A stretch of 64,000 nt of DNA from Leifsonia soli. Lineage in GTDB: Bacteria; Actinomycetota; Actinomycetes; Actinomycetales; Microbacteriaceae. A program made the position numbers and the translations under genes. Positions 33,892 through 42,271 of the stretch are shown piece by piece (positions within the stretch are counted from its first letter, which is position 1; each line of letters opens with the position of its first letter). The notes under the pieces were generated by a model. That model was given only the letters and a program-made list of their open reading frames with translations, searched no databases and was not told the origin of the DNA. The DNA lies in NCBI RefSeq assembly GCF_013408745.1, contig NZ_JACCBJ010000001.1, positions 2,356,001-2,420,000 of the forward strand, in the 5' to 3' direction.

Positions 33892-34794
33892 GTGAGCGAA
33901 CTTCCGGGATGGGTCCACGTCTACTCAGGCAAGGTCCGCGACCTGTACGTGCCAGTAGGCGCGTCCGGCCTCCACGACGCGGACAGCGTGCTCGTGGTCG
34001 CCAGCGACCGGGTGAGCGCGTTCGACCACGTGCTGGAGCCGGGCATCCCCGCCAAGGGCGAGCTGCTCACGACGCTGAGCCTGTGGTGGTTCGACCAGCT
34101 GGACGACGTGCCGAACCACCTGATCCCCGATCACACGCTGGTGGGCGACACCGTCGTCGAGCGCATCCCCGCCGCGGTCGCCGGGCGGTCGATGCTGGTG
34201 AAGCCGCTCGACATGTTCCCGGTCGAGTGCGTCGTCCGCGGCTACCTGACGGGCAGCGGCTGGGCCGAGTACCGCGCATCGCAGAGCGTATGCGGCATCC
34301 CGCTGCCGGCCGGCCTGCAGAACGGCGACCGGCTTCCCGAGCCGCTGTACACGCCCGCGTGGAAGGCTCCGCTCGGGCAGCACGACGAGAACATCAGCTT
34401 CGAGCGCACGGTCGAGCTGGTCGGGGCGGATGTGGCGGAGGAGCTGCGGCGCCTCTCGCTGCACGTCTACGAGCGCGGCTCCGCGATCGCCGAGGCGCGG
34501 GGCATCATCATCGCCGACACCAAGTTCGAGTTCGGCGCCGACCGGACCACGGGCGAGATCACGCTCGCCGACGAGGTGCTGACCAGCGACTCCAGCCGGT
34601 ACTGGGATGCGGCCGTCTACGCGTCGGCGCCGACGCCGGAGGAGCGCATGGCCAGCTTCGACAAGCAGATCGTCCGCGACTGGCTGGCCGCGAACTGGGA
34701 CAAGACCGGGACGCCGCCCGCGCTCCCCGCCGACATCGTCGAGCGCACGGCGGCGCGCTATCGCGAGCTGCTGGAGCGGCTCACCGGGGCGTAA
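33892..34794 (+). CDS. purC: SAICAR synthetase
   Basis: This is a 300-residue phosphoribosylaminoimidazole-succinocarboxamide synthase of purine synthesis. Motifs: YSGKVRDLYVPVG, LVVASDRVSAFDHVLEPGIPAKGELL, PLDMFPVECVVRGYLTGSGW, and ADTKFEFGAD. GTG start at 33892. It is separate from the other pur genes and follows an unrelated pair. Confidence 0.95.
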   Translation: MSELPGWVHVYSGKVRDLYVPVGASGLHDADSVLVVASDRVSAFDHVLEPGIPAKGELLTTLSLWWFDQLDDVPNHLIPDHTLVGDTVVERIPAAVAGRSMLVKPLDMFPVECVVRGYLTGSGWAEYRASQSVCGIPLPAGLQNGDRLPEPLYTPAWKAPLGQHDENISFERTVELVGADVAEELRRLSLHVYERGSAIAEARGIIIADTKFEFGADRTTGEITLADEVLTSDSSRYWDAAVYASAPTPEERMASFDKQIVRDWLAANWDKTGTPPALPADIVERTAARYRELLERLTGA

Positions 34795-34862
34795 CGTCCG
34801 CCGTGGGCCCCGGCGCGGCACGCATGCCGCAGCGCGCATGCCGCGCGGTATAGCGTCGCGTC

Positions 34863-35561
34863 ATGGACGCTGCAGCCACCTCCGCTCCGCCTCCCGCGAC
34901 AGCCGCCGTCGCCGACGCCGCCGTGCGTCTGAGAGTCGCTGTCGGGACCGCTCCGGTCGACCTGGTCGCCCTCCTTCCCGGCCGGCCCTTCCAGGGTCCG
35001 GCCGCTCCGGTCACCCACCTCGGCAGCGTGGACGTGCTGCTGGAGACGATCGACGACGCTCCCCCGGGAGCCGTGCTCGTCGTCGACAACGGCGGTCGCG
35101 ACGATGAGGCGTGCGTCGGCGACCTGATGCTGCTGGAGGCGGCGACAGCCGGGATGTCGGGCGCGGTCATCTGGGGACGCCATCGTGACACCGCGCAGCT
35201 GCGCGAGATCGGGCTGCCCCTGTTCAGCCGCGGGTCGCATCCCTTCGGGCCCCGCCGTGTGCCGCCCGCGGGAACGGCGATGCGGTCGGCGTTCCTCGAC
35301 GGCGTCGCCGTCTCCGCTGAGCACTGGATCGTCGCCGACGACGACGGCGTGCTCGTGATCCGCGCCGACGACCGGGAGGTGCTGTTCGCCGAGGCGGCGC
35401 GCATCCAGTCGGTCGAGGGCGCTCAGGCGGAGCGGATGCGGTCGGGCGCCTCCCTGCGCAGCCAGCTCGACTTCGCCCGCTACCGGCGGATGCAGTCCGC
35501 CGACCCCACCCTCACGCTGCGCCGCTACCTGGCCGAGACCGGCGGCGCGATCGAGACCTGA
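34863..35561 (+). CDS. RraA-like (HMG/CHA aldolase-type) protein
   Basis: This 232-residue protein is of the RraA/4-hydroxy-4-methyl-2-oxoglutarate aldolase family. It carries VLVVDNGGRDDEACVGDLMLLEAATAGMSGAVIWGRHRDT, in which the GD and RD motifs bind metal and substrate. Family members are class II pyruvate aldolases, oxaloacetate decarboxylases or RNase E regulators; without RNase E context a small-molecule lyase is more likely. The start ATG at 34863 adds an alanine-rich lead. Confidence 0.75.
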   Translation: MDAAATSAPPPATAAVADAAVRLRVAVGTAPVDLVALLPGRPFQGPAAPVTHLGSVDVLLETIDDAPPGAVLVVDNGGRDDEACVGDLMLLEAATAGMSGAVIWGRHRDTAQLREIGLPLFSRGSHPFGPRRVPPAGTAMRSAFLDGVAVSAEHWIVADDDGVLVIRADDREVLFAEAARIQSVEGAQAERMRSGASLRSQLDFARYRRMQSADPTLTLRRYLAETGGAIET

Positions 35562-35627
35562 CGCCGAGGGGCGCGCTCCGCCCGGGGCTTGAGAAATACC
35601 GCGGTGACCTGGGGTGTTGTGTCTGGC

Positions 35628-36527
35628 ATGACAGACCTCCTCCCCGCAGACTCCGCGATGGGCGCGGTGACCCTCCGCGTCGCCGACCTCGACCGGATGA
35701 CCGCGTACTACCGCGACGCCGTCACCCTGAGCGTCCTCGCCGCCGAGGGCGGACGGGTGGTGCTGGGCCGCGGAGCGACACCGGCGGTCGTGCTGGAGCA
35801 CGCGCCGGAGCTGAAGCACGCGGGCCCGGGTGAGGCGGGGCTGTTCCACACCGCGATCGTGTTCGACACCCCCGAGACGCTGGCGGCCGCCGTCTACTCG
35901 GTCGCGCGCCGCGCGCCAGGGACCTTCACCGGAAGCGCCGACCACCTGGTCAGCACGACGTTCTACTTCACCGACCCGGAGGGCAACGGCGTCGAGCTGT
36001 ACTGGGACCGCGACCGCTCGCTGTGGAGCTGGACGCACGGCCAGGTCGAGATGGACACGCTGTACCTCGACCCCAACGCCTTCCTGTCGGAGCACCTGAC
36101 GGAGCGCGGGGTCGCGCTCGCGGAGGCGACGCAGGCCGCGACGACCCTGTTCGGCGACGCCTCCGTCGGGCACGTCCACCTCTCGGTCGGAGACGTCGCA
36201 ACGGCCCGCGAGTTCTACGTCGACCGGCTCGGCTTCGAGGCCACCGCATCCCTCGGCGGTTCGGCCCTGTTCGTCAGCGCCGGGGGCTACCACCACCACA
36301 TGGCCATGAACACGTGGAACAGCCGCGGCGCCGGCCGCCGCCGCCTGGCCCTCGGCCTCGGCGAGGTGCAGCTGAAATTGCCGTCGTCCGACGATGTCGG
36401 TGCTCTGGCCGAGCGGATGCGGCACTACGGCGTGCAGACCCGTGAGGACGGCCGGTCGCTCGGCTTCGACGATCCGTGGTCCAACGCGGTGCGCGTGGTG
36501 ACGGAAGCGGAGGAGTTCTCGGCCTGA
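35628..36527 (+). CDS. VOC-family ring-cleavage-dioxygenase-like protein
   Basis: This 299-residue protein has two vicinal-oxygen-chelate modules of CatE type. The first holds GLFHTAIVFDTPETLAAAV and TFYFTDPEGNGVELYWDRD. The second holds VGHVHLSVGDVATAREFYVDRLGF and SAGGYHHHMAMNTWNSRGAG. The YHHHMAMNTW motif and metal histidines suggest an extradiol (catechol 2,3-) dioxygenase or a related Fe/Mn enzyme; substrate unknown. ATG at 35628. It converges on the MFS gene at a long perfect hairpin. Confidence 0.8.
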   Translation: MTDLLPADSAMGAVTLRVADLDRMTAYYRDAVTLSVLAAEGGRVVLGRGATPAVVLEHAPELKHAGPGEAGLFHTAIVFDTPETLAAAVYSVARRAPGTFTGSADHLVSTTFYFTDPEGNGVELYWDRDRSLWSWTHGQVEMDTLYLDPNAFLSEHLTERGVALAEATQAATTLFGDASVGHVHLSVGDVATAREFYVDRLGFEATASLGGSALFVSAGGYHHHMAMNTWNSRGAGRRRLALGLGEVQLKLPSSDDVGALAERMRHYGVQTREDGRSLGFDDPWSNAVRVVTEAEEFSA

Positions 36528-36545
36528 GCCGCGGCGAGGAACGCG

Positions 36546-36590
36546 AAAGGGAGGAGGTCGCAGCCGGGGTGGCTGCGACCTCCTCCCTTT
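36546..36590. terminator. 20-bp perfect hairpin terminator between convergent genes
   Basis: The arms at 36546-36565 and 36571-36590 are perfectly complementary (core GGGAGGAGGTCGCAGCC) around the 5-base loop GGGGT. AAA on the left arm and TTTT on the right give a T-tract in both directions. This is a textbook bidirectional intrinsic terminator for the VOC and MFS genes. Confidence 0.88.
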
Positions 36591-36606
36591 TCCGTGTCGG
36601 TCGGCG

Positions 36607-38337
36607 TCAGTCGGTGACGGGCGCGGCGTGAAGGCCGTGCGGCGGCTCGTCGCCGGGCGCGAGGTCGGTCGCGGGCGGCACCGGAGCGGCATGAGCACCG
36701 TGGGTGGTCGCATCCACCGGGACCGGGGCGGCGTGGGCGCCGTGCGTGGCGGCCTCGGAGGACTCAGCCGTCGCACCCGCGGCGACCGGAGCATCGGCCG
36801 GCGCACCCTCGGCGGCCGGGGCGCCCGCAGCTGCGGCACCCGCACCGGCCCCGGCTCCACCGGCCTGGCGCGCCCACGCGGGCGGCTTCGGCCGCTCCCA
36901 CCAGACGACGACGAGCGCGCCCAGGAAGGCGACGGCCGCCGGAAGCAGGAGGGACTCCGCCATCGCCTGGGTGAAGCCGGCGTGCAGGATCTGCGGCAGC
37001 TCGGTGCCCGCGGCGGCCTCGCTGGCGTTCGCAGCTCCGCCGGGGACCTTCGGCAGGTCGACGGCGAGACGCCCCTCGATCAGGGCGGCGATGGACGCGC
37101 TGCCCAGCACCGCGCCGATCTGACGGGTGGTGTTGAACACGCCCGATCCCGCTCCCGCCTGGTTCATCGGCAGGTTGCGCGTCGCCGTGGTGGAGATCGG
37201 CCCCCACACGCCCGACATCGCGATGCCCATCAGGGCGCTCGGGATGAGCAGCAGGAAGATGTTCACGTCCGGGGACAGCATCCGCGAGTAGAGGAACAGC
37301 GCGAAGGCGAACAGCACCAGCGCGGGGGTGGCGATGTTGCGCGGGTTCACCTTGTCGATCAGCCGGCCGACGAACGGCGCGAGCACTCCCGAGAAGATGG
37401 CGGTCGGCGCGAGCATCAGAGCGGACTCGGTCGGCGTGAGGCCGCGCACGGTCTGGAAGTAGAACACCAGCGGCAGCGCCATACAGGTCACGGCGAAGCC
37501 GACCGTGGTGATCGCGCCGTTCGACAGCGAGAAGTTGCGGTCGCGGAACAGCGGAAGGGGAAGCAGCGGCTCCTTCTTGTTGAACGCCTGCCAGACGACG
37601 AACGCGGCGAGCACGACGATCCCGGCGATGATGAGACCCCAGACCGAGATCGGGCCCCAGATGACGCCCCAGTCGTAGGTGCTGCCCTCCTGGATGCCGA
37701 ACACCAGCAGGAACATGCCGACGCCGGACAGGATGACGCCGAGAATGTCGAAGCTGTGCGAGTGCGTGGGGAGCTTCGGGACGAGACGCATCGCGAGGAT
37801 GAACGCCACGACGCCGACGGGGACGTTGATGAAGAAGATCCACTCCCATCCCAGGCTGTCGACGAGCACGCCGCCGAGCAGCGGGCCGATCAGCGTGGCG
37901 ACGCCGGCGACGGCGCCCCAGAGGCCCATGGCCGCGCCGCGGCGCTCCGGCGGGAAGATGCGGGTGATGACGGCCATGGTCTGCGGCGTCATCAGGGCGG
38001 CGCCGAGTCCCTGCACGACGCGCGCGGCGATCAGGAAGCCGATGGACCCGGCGAACCCGCACCAGGCGGAGGCCAGGGTGAACACCACCAGGCCGATGAG
38101 GTAGAGGTTCTTCGGGCCGAACCGGTCGCCGAGGCGGCCGGTGATGAGCAGCGGCACCGCGTAGGCGAGCAGGTATGCGCTCGTCACCCAGATGACGGCG
38201 TTGTAGTCGGTGCCGAGGTTCAGCCCCTTCATGATCGACGGGTTGGCGACCGACACGATAGTGGTGTCGATCAGGATCATGAAGAACCCGATGACGAGCG
38301 CCCAGAGGGCGGGCCACGGCTTCAGTTGACGTTCCAT
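36607..38337 (-). CDS. DHA2-family MFS drug exporter with His/Ala repeat tail
   Basis: This is a 576-residue, 14-helix EmrB/QacA-type exporter. It has the motif A region LLITGRLGDRFGPKNLYLIG, motif C-like GPLLGGVLVDSLGWEWIFFINVPVG, and DTTIVSVANPSI (motif D1). The C-terminal ~100 residues are Ala/Pro-rich and carry three HGxHAAPV units. A PadR regulator begins just upstream (10-base gap to its stop), so they form an operon. Expected role: proton-driven drug efflux. Confidence 0.9.
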   Translation of the reverse strand: MERQLKPWPALWALVIGFFMILIDTTIVSVANPSIMKGLNLGTDYNAVIWVTSAYLLAYAVPLLITGRLGDRFGPKNLYLIGLVVFTLASAWCGFAGSIGFLIAARVVQGLGAALMTPQTMAVITRIFPPERRGAAMGLWGAVAGVATLIGPLLGGVLVDSLGWEWIFFINVPVGVVAFILAMRLVPKLPTHSHSFDILGVILSGVGMFLLVFGIQEGSTYDWGVIWGPISVWGLIIAGIVVLAAFVVWQAFNKKEPLLPLPLFRDRNFSLSNGAITTVGFAVTCMALPLVFYFQTVRGLTPTESALMLAPTAIFSGVLAPFVGRLIDKVNPRNIATPALVLFAFALFLYSRMLSPDVNIFLLLIPSALMGIAMSGVWGPISTTATRNLPMNQAGAGSGVFNTTRQIGAVLGSASIAALIEGRLAVDLPKVPGGAANASEAAAGTELPQILHAGFTQAMAESLLLPAAVAFLGALVVVWWERPKPPAWARQAGGAGAGAGAAAAGAPAAEGAPADAPVAAGATAESSEAATHGAHAAPVPVDATTHGAHAAPVPPATDLAPGDEPPHGLHAAPVTD

Positions 38338-38347
38338 TGGTCTTCTC

Positions 38348-38926
38348 TCAATGCTTTTCTTCGGACCACGACACGGCGCCCGATTGGAGGTCTGCGATCA
38401 GGGTCTCGAGCACGTCCGCCTCGGTGGCGGCGATGGCTCGCTGGTAGCGCACGTCCAGCCAGTACTTCGCGGGCACCCCGCGCAGCGTCAGGTCGGCGAT
38501 GGCGCCATCCAGCACCCCGGTGTCGGCGCGGATCAAGCCCACGCGCTTGCGGAGCAGCGCGATCACGGTGTCGACGGGGAGGTTGTGCGCCTCGCCGAGG
38601 CCGAGTGGGAACTCCGGGTACTCGTTGGTGGGCGTTCCGATGATCTCGGTGATGCGCTCGCCGAGTGCTCGGGTGCCCGCGTCGGTGATCTCGTAGGTGG
38701 TGCGCTCCGGCCGGTTGCCTTCGCGCTCGGTGCCGGTGGCGCGCACGAAGCCGTGCGCCTCCATCCGGTCGACGGTGTGGTACAGCGAGCCCGGGCGCAC
38801 CTTGACCAGCCGGTCCTCCGAGCGCTGCATGAGCGTCTGGTACATCTCGTAGGGATGCGACGGGCCCTCGGCGAGCAGCGCGAGCGCGGCGACGGCGAGG
38901 GGGGTGAGGGTGCGAGGTTCGGACAT
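38348..38926 (-). CDS. PadR-family regulator of the MFS exporter
   Basis: This 192-residue PadR protein has a winged helix (LTPLAVAALALLAEGPSHPYEMYQTL, then VRPGSLYHTVDRMEAHGFV and the wing RPERTTYEITDAG). A longer helical C-terminal domain follows (AKYWLDVRYQRAIAATEADVL). It is co-transcribed with the downstream exporter. An inverted repeat overlapping its own promoter suggests autorepression relieved by the exporter's substrate. Confidence 0.9.
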   Translation of the reverse strand: MSEPRTLTPLAVAALALLAEGPSHPYEMYQTLMQRSEDRLVKVRPGSLYHTVDRMEAHGFVRATGTEREGNRPERTTYEITDAGTRALGERITEIIGTPTNEYPEFPLGLGEAHNLPVDTVIALLRKRVGLIRADTGVLDGAIADLTLRGVPAKYWLDVRYQRAIAATEADVLETLIADLQSGAVSWSEEKH

Positions 38927-38949
38927 GCTCTCAATGTTTTCGAGTTGAT

Positions 38950-38990
38950 TATTCCATGAGGAATATACGGCATGGGTGAATGGCCGTCAA
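38950..38990 (-). promoter_or_regulatory. Promoter and operator of the PadR-MFS operon
   Basis: On the minus strand TTGACG (38990-38985) and TATATT (38967-38962) are 17 bases apart. The inverted repeat TATTCC (38950-38955) / GGAATA (38960-38965), with a 4-base spacer, covers the -10 and start region. Binding there would block transcription. The divergent carbonic-anhydrase gene starts at 39024. Confidence 0.68.
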
Positions 38991-39023
38991 GTACCGTGGG
39001 GAACACGGCCGGAAGGAGATCCC

Positions 39024-39545
39024 ATGCTCTTCGCCCTCCCCGACGGAGGCTCACCACAGGTCGCCGACGACGCCTGGGTGGCGCCCGGCGCGACCGTCGT
39101 CGGCGACGTCACGCTGCAGCCCGGCGCGAGCGTCTGGTACGGAGCGGTCGTCCGCGCCGACAACGCGCCGATCGTCATCGGCCGCGACTCCAACCTGCAG
39201 GACAACGTCTCGGCCCACGTCGACCCCGCCTACCCGCTGACGGTGGGCGACCGCGTCTCCGTCGGCCACAACGCCGTGCTCCACGGCTGCACGATCGAGG
39301 ACGACGTGCTCATCGGGATGAACGCCACCATCCTCAACGGCGCCCGGATCGGCGCGGGTTCCCTCGTCGCAGCGGGCGCCGTGGTCACCCAGGGCGCCGA
39401 GATCCCTCCGCGCTCGCTCGTCGCCGGCGTTCCCGCCACGGTGCGCCGCGAGCTGACCGACGACGAGGTCCGCGGCATCGCCGAGAACGCGGCCGGGTAT
39501 CTCGACAAGACCCGGCAGCACCGCGGGGCGGTCGCGCTCGACTGA
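39024..39545 (+). CDS. Gamma-class carbonic anhydrase-like hexapeptide protein
   Basis: This is a 173-residue left-handed beta-helix protein of the gamma carbonic anhydrase/YrdA/PaaY type. Metal-ligand histidines are in SAHVDPAYPLTV and GHNAVLHGC, and hexapeptide repeats run IGMNATILNGARIGAGSLVAAGAVV. Active carbonic anhydrase or thioesterase activity is possible; many homologs are not tested. ATG at 39024 follows AAGGAG. Confidence 0.85.
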   Translation: MLFALPDGGSPQVADDAWVAPGATVVGDVTLQPGASVWYGAVVRADNAPIVIGRDSNLQDNVSAHVDPAYPLTVGDRVSVGHNAVLHGCTIEDDVLIGMNATILNGARIGAGSLVAAGAVVTQGAEIPPRSLVAGVPATVRRELTDDEVRGIAENAAGYLDKTRQHRGAVALD

Positions 39546-39559
39546 GCGGGCGGATGCCC

Positions 39560-40168
39560 TCAGCCGGCGTCGAGCATCGCGCGGTTGAGCGCGATCAGCT
39601 GCTCGGAGAACATCCGCGCCCCGCCCTGCGCGGGATGCCGGACGGCGGGCGCCTCGATGCCCGCCTCCGCGAGCGCGCCCTGCGCTTTGCGGCCGACCGC
39701 GACGATCGTCTCGACGCCGAGCTCCTGGATCAGCTCCAGCGCAACGGGCGCCCCCTCCCGCACCTCCGACGAACGCGGAGTGCGGTTCGTCTGCGGGCGG
39801 CCGGCGACGAACGGATGGTGCGGGTAGATCGGCCACGACAAGGGAAGCGGGCCCCGCCATTCGCGCATCGTCTCCCAGACGACGCGGCTGGATGTCTCCC
39901 ACGGCGCCTGCGGCTCCGGCGGGAGCTCGAGGCCGGGAAGCACGCCCGCCTCCACCTCGCGGACGGAGGTGAAGGGCACACCGGTCACCGTCATCCCCCG
40001 CCAGCCCGGAGCCTCGCCGAGCAGCAGGACGGGCGCGTGCGGAACGGCGAGGTAGCGGCGCAGATTGCGCTCGCGGAGCCGGCCCAGCTCGTCGTCGCCG
40101 TACAGCAGCTCGGCGTCGTCCGGCACGGGAACCGCGCGGATCAGGTCGAAGAAGCGGTCGAACACCAC
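39560..40168 (-). CDS. Uracil-DNA-glycosylase-superfamily protein
   Basis: This 202-residue protein has the superfamily motif 1 as VLLLGEAPGWRGM and motif 2 as VRHPAQGGARMF (in place of HPSP). A central TIVAVGRKAQGALAE precedes the second motif. This is a UDG-like clade of unknown base specificity. It could be a repair enzyme or a divergent member without known activity. Its stop faces the carbonic-anhydrase gene 14 bases away. Confidence 0.72.
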   Translation of the reverse strand: MVFDRFFDLIRAVPVPDDAELLYGDDELGRLRERNLRRYLAVPHAPVLLLGEAPGWRGMTVTGVPFTSVREVEAGVLPGLELPPEPQAPWETSSRVVWETMREWRGPLPLSWPIYPHHPFVAGRPQTNRTPRSSEVREGAPVALELIQELGVETIVAVGRKAQGALAEAGIEAPAVRHPAQGGARMFSEQLIALNRAMLDAG

Positions 40169-40174
40169 CCCAGG

Positions 40175-41338
40175 CTACGGCCGGACCGCGACCCGCGGGT
40201 GCGTGCGTGCGGCGAGCGCCGCATCCACGTCGGCCAGGGCGAACGTCTCGCCGACCTGCTCGGCGAACGGGTAGCGCTGCCACGCGTCGCTCAGGAACCG
40301 CACGGCCTGCTCCAGGTGCCGGGCGGCGTAGTTGTGGACGCCGCGGATGGTGATCAGCCGGCGGATCAGGGCCTCCGGCGCGATGCCGAGGTCCGGCCCG
40401 GGGGCCGACTGGCCGACCAGCACCAGCACCCCGCCGACGTCGACGGCGTCGAGCAGCGAGCGGGCCGCTGCCGGGCTCCCGGAGAGTTCCAGCGCGACGG
40501 TCGGGGCCGGAGCACGACCGCCCGTCTTCGCGAGCACCGCGGCCAGCCCGGTCGAAGAGCCGGTGGGAGCGGCAGGGTCGGCGGCTCCCGCTGCGCCGAA
40601 GGCCAGCGCGGACTCGCGGCGCTCCGGGATCGGCTCGCTCACGACGACGCGGGCGCCCGCCTCGACCGCCATCGCCGTCGCCGTCACCCCGAGCATCCCC
40701 GCGCCCGCGATCAGCACGAAGGCGCCGTCCAGCGGGACGAGCTCGGCCGCCGCCTCGATCGCCGCCGCCACCGACGCGGTCGCGCACGACGCGGGCGCGA
40801 GCACGGCGGCCGGGATGTCCTCCGGGACGCGCACCAGCGGCGTGCCGTCGAGGATGTGCGTGTGCGTCGCGAAGCCGCCCGACAGCTCCCAGCCGCGCCG
40901 CATCCGCTCGTGGCCGTACTTCTGGAGGCTCAGGCACTGCTGCTGCAGCCCGCGGCGGCAGCGCACGCAGCGCCCGCACGGGACGGCGGCGGACCACACG
41001 ATCCGCTCCCCCAGCGAGACGCGATGACCGTCCGTCGTCTTGGCGCCGCCGCGGCCGAGCGCGACGACGCGGCCGACCTGCTCGTGGCCGAGCACCAGGG
41101 GCGCCTGCGTGCGGCGATGGCCGAGCACCGCCTCCACGTCCGTTCCGCACACCGTCGCCAGCTCGACCTCGACCAGGACGTCGCCCGGAGCCAGACGGAC
41201 CCCGGGCACCGCCACCGCCTCATGCGTGTGCGCGTCGCCCGGCCACACCATGGCCGTGGCCGACGGGTACACGCTGACCCCCATCCCCAGGCGCGCCGGC
41301 GGCTCGACGACGCGCGGGGTCACCGCCTTGACCGTCAC
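40175..41338 (-). CDS. Zn-dependent alcohol dehydrogenase of a phosphonate cluster (HpnZ-type)
   Basis: This 387-residue medium-chain dehydrogenase has the catalytic zinc ligand region ATVCGTDVEAVLGHR with LGHEQVGRVV, and structural zinc cysteines in CGRCVRCRRGLQQQC. The Rossmann motif is LIAGAGMLGVTATAMA. Position after an HAD phosphonatase-like gene and a glycine-oxidase-like gene matches the TIGR03366 (proposed HpnZ) group linked to phosphonate catabolism. The GTG start overlaps the HAD stop by four bases. It may reduce or oxidise the aldehyde or alcohol product of C-P cleavage. Confidence 0.78.
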   Translation of the reverse strand: MTVKAVTPRVVEPPARLGMGVSVYPSATAMVWPGDAHTHEAVAVPGVRLAPGDVLVEVELATVCGTDVEAVLGHRRTQAPLVLGHEQVGRVVALGRGGAKTTDGHRVSLGERIVWSAAVPCGRCVRCRRGLQQQCLSLQKYGHERMRRGWELSGGFATHTHILDGTPLVRVPEDIPAAVLAPASCATASVAAAIEAAAELVPLDGAFVLIAGAGMLGVTATAMAVEAGARVVVSEPIPERRESALAFGAAGAADPAAPTGSSTGLAAVLAKTGGRAPAPTVALELSGSPAAARSLLDAVDVGGVLVLVGQSAPGPDLGIAPEALIRRLITIRGVHNYAARHLEQAVRFLSDAWQRYPFAEQVGETFALADVDAALAARTHPRVAVRP

Positions 41339-42246
41339 CGGATGCCGTGTCCCGCAGCGGCGCCGCCGTCGGCCTCGTAGCCCAGCAGATCCGGCAGGTC
41401 GGCGACGCTCGGGAGCACCGCGTCCGCTCCGGCGTCGAGCAGAGTCTGCTCGTCGTGCGCGCCCGTCAGCACGCCGACGACCAGGCCGGCGCCCGCCGCG
41501 ATGCCGGAGGCGATGTCGCTCGCCGTGTCGCCGACCACGACCATGCCCTCGACGCTGGATGCGCCCGTGCGCAGCAGCGCGGTGAGGGGCAGATCGGGGA
41601 ACGGACGGCCGCGGCCCGCCTCCTCCGGTGTCAGCGTGACGTCCGCCAGGTCGTGCCAGCCCAGGGCGTCGAGGACGATGTCGCACGTCCTCCGCGAGAA
41701 GCCGGTGGTCAGTGCGACGGTGACGCCCGTCGCCCGCAGCCGGCGGATGAGGTCCTCGGCGCCGGGGACCGGTCGAAGGCCCCCATCGGCCACGAGCTCG
41801 GCGTACGTCGACTCGAAGACGGCGTCCGCGTGCTGCGCCTGGTCCTCGTCGGCGCTCAGCGAGCGGAACACGGCCAGCTTCGCCTGTCCCATCGTCTCGT
41901 GAACGAAAGCCAGGACGGCAGCGCGCCCGTCCGCGGAGGACGCGAGACCCGCAGCGTCTACGGCGCGCTCGAACGCGCGCTGCACCAGGCCGTCGTCGAG
42001 GACGGTCGTCCCCGCCAGGTCGAGCACGACGAGTTCGAGATCGGCGAGGTCGTCCTCGTCGCGGTCGTCGGCGTCGCCCTCGTCGAGCGCGTCCTCCCGT
42101 TCGTCCAGGTCGTCGACGTCGTCCCACTCGTCGTCGGTGAGCCCCGCCGCCGACGGGATGCCGCCCCGGACCGGCCCGACGCCGACGGTGACATCGTCGA
42201 CGGTGACATCGTCGAACTCGCTGGTGATGCGTCCGTCTGGGGTCAC
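41335..42246 (-). CDS. Phosphonatase-like HAD hydrolase with acidic N-terminal extension (HpnX-type)
   Basis: This is a 303-residue HAD hydrolase. The nucleophile Asp76 is in LVVLDLAGTTVLDDG. ETMGQAKLAVF keeps the MGxxK lysine (Lys123) that in true phosphonatase forms a Schiff base. Motif III is GMVVVGDTASDIASGIAAG. The first ~68 residues are an acidic, low-complexity extension absent from usual family members and include a duplicated DDVTV unit. In the TIGR03351 group this enzyme is proposed to release phosphate from phosphonoacetaldehyde-like substrates. Confidence 0.8.
   Translation of the reverse strand: MTPDGRITSEFDDVTVDDVTVGVGPVRGGIPSAAGLTDDEWDDVDDLDEREDALDEGDADDRDEDDLADLELVVLDLAGTTVLDDGLVQRAFERAVDAAGLASSADGRAAVLAFVHETMGQAKLAVFRSLSADEDQAQHADAVFESTYAELVADGGLRPVPGAEDLIRRLRATGVTVALTTGFSRRTCDIVLDALGWHDLADVTLTPEEAGRGRPFPDLPLTALLRTGASSVEGMVVVGDTASDIASGIAAGAGLVVGVLTGAHDEQTLLDAGADAVLPSVADLPDLLGYEADGGAAAGHGIR
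42184..42213. repeat. 15-base tandem duplication in the HAD gene's 5' end
   Basis: GACGGTGACATCGTC is repeated twice without gap (42184-42198 and 42199-42213). In the minus frame it gives the doubled DDVTV. It could be a recent slippage event and lies in the unconserved acidic extension. Confidence 0.85.
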
Positions 42247-42271
42247 GATGGTGCCTTTCGTTGCGGTGGTG

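Noticed and set aside
36546..36590. Possible small RNA gene from the strong hairpin
   Set aside because: It sits exactly between two facing stops and has T-tracts both ways, so a bidirectional terminator explains it fully.
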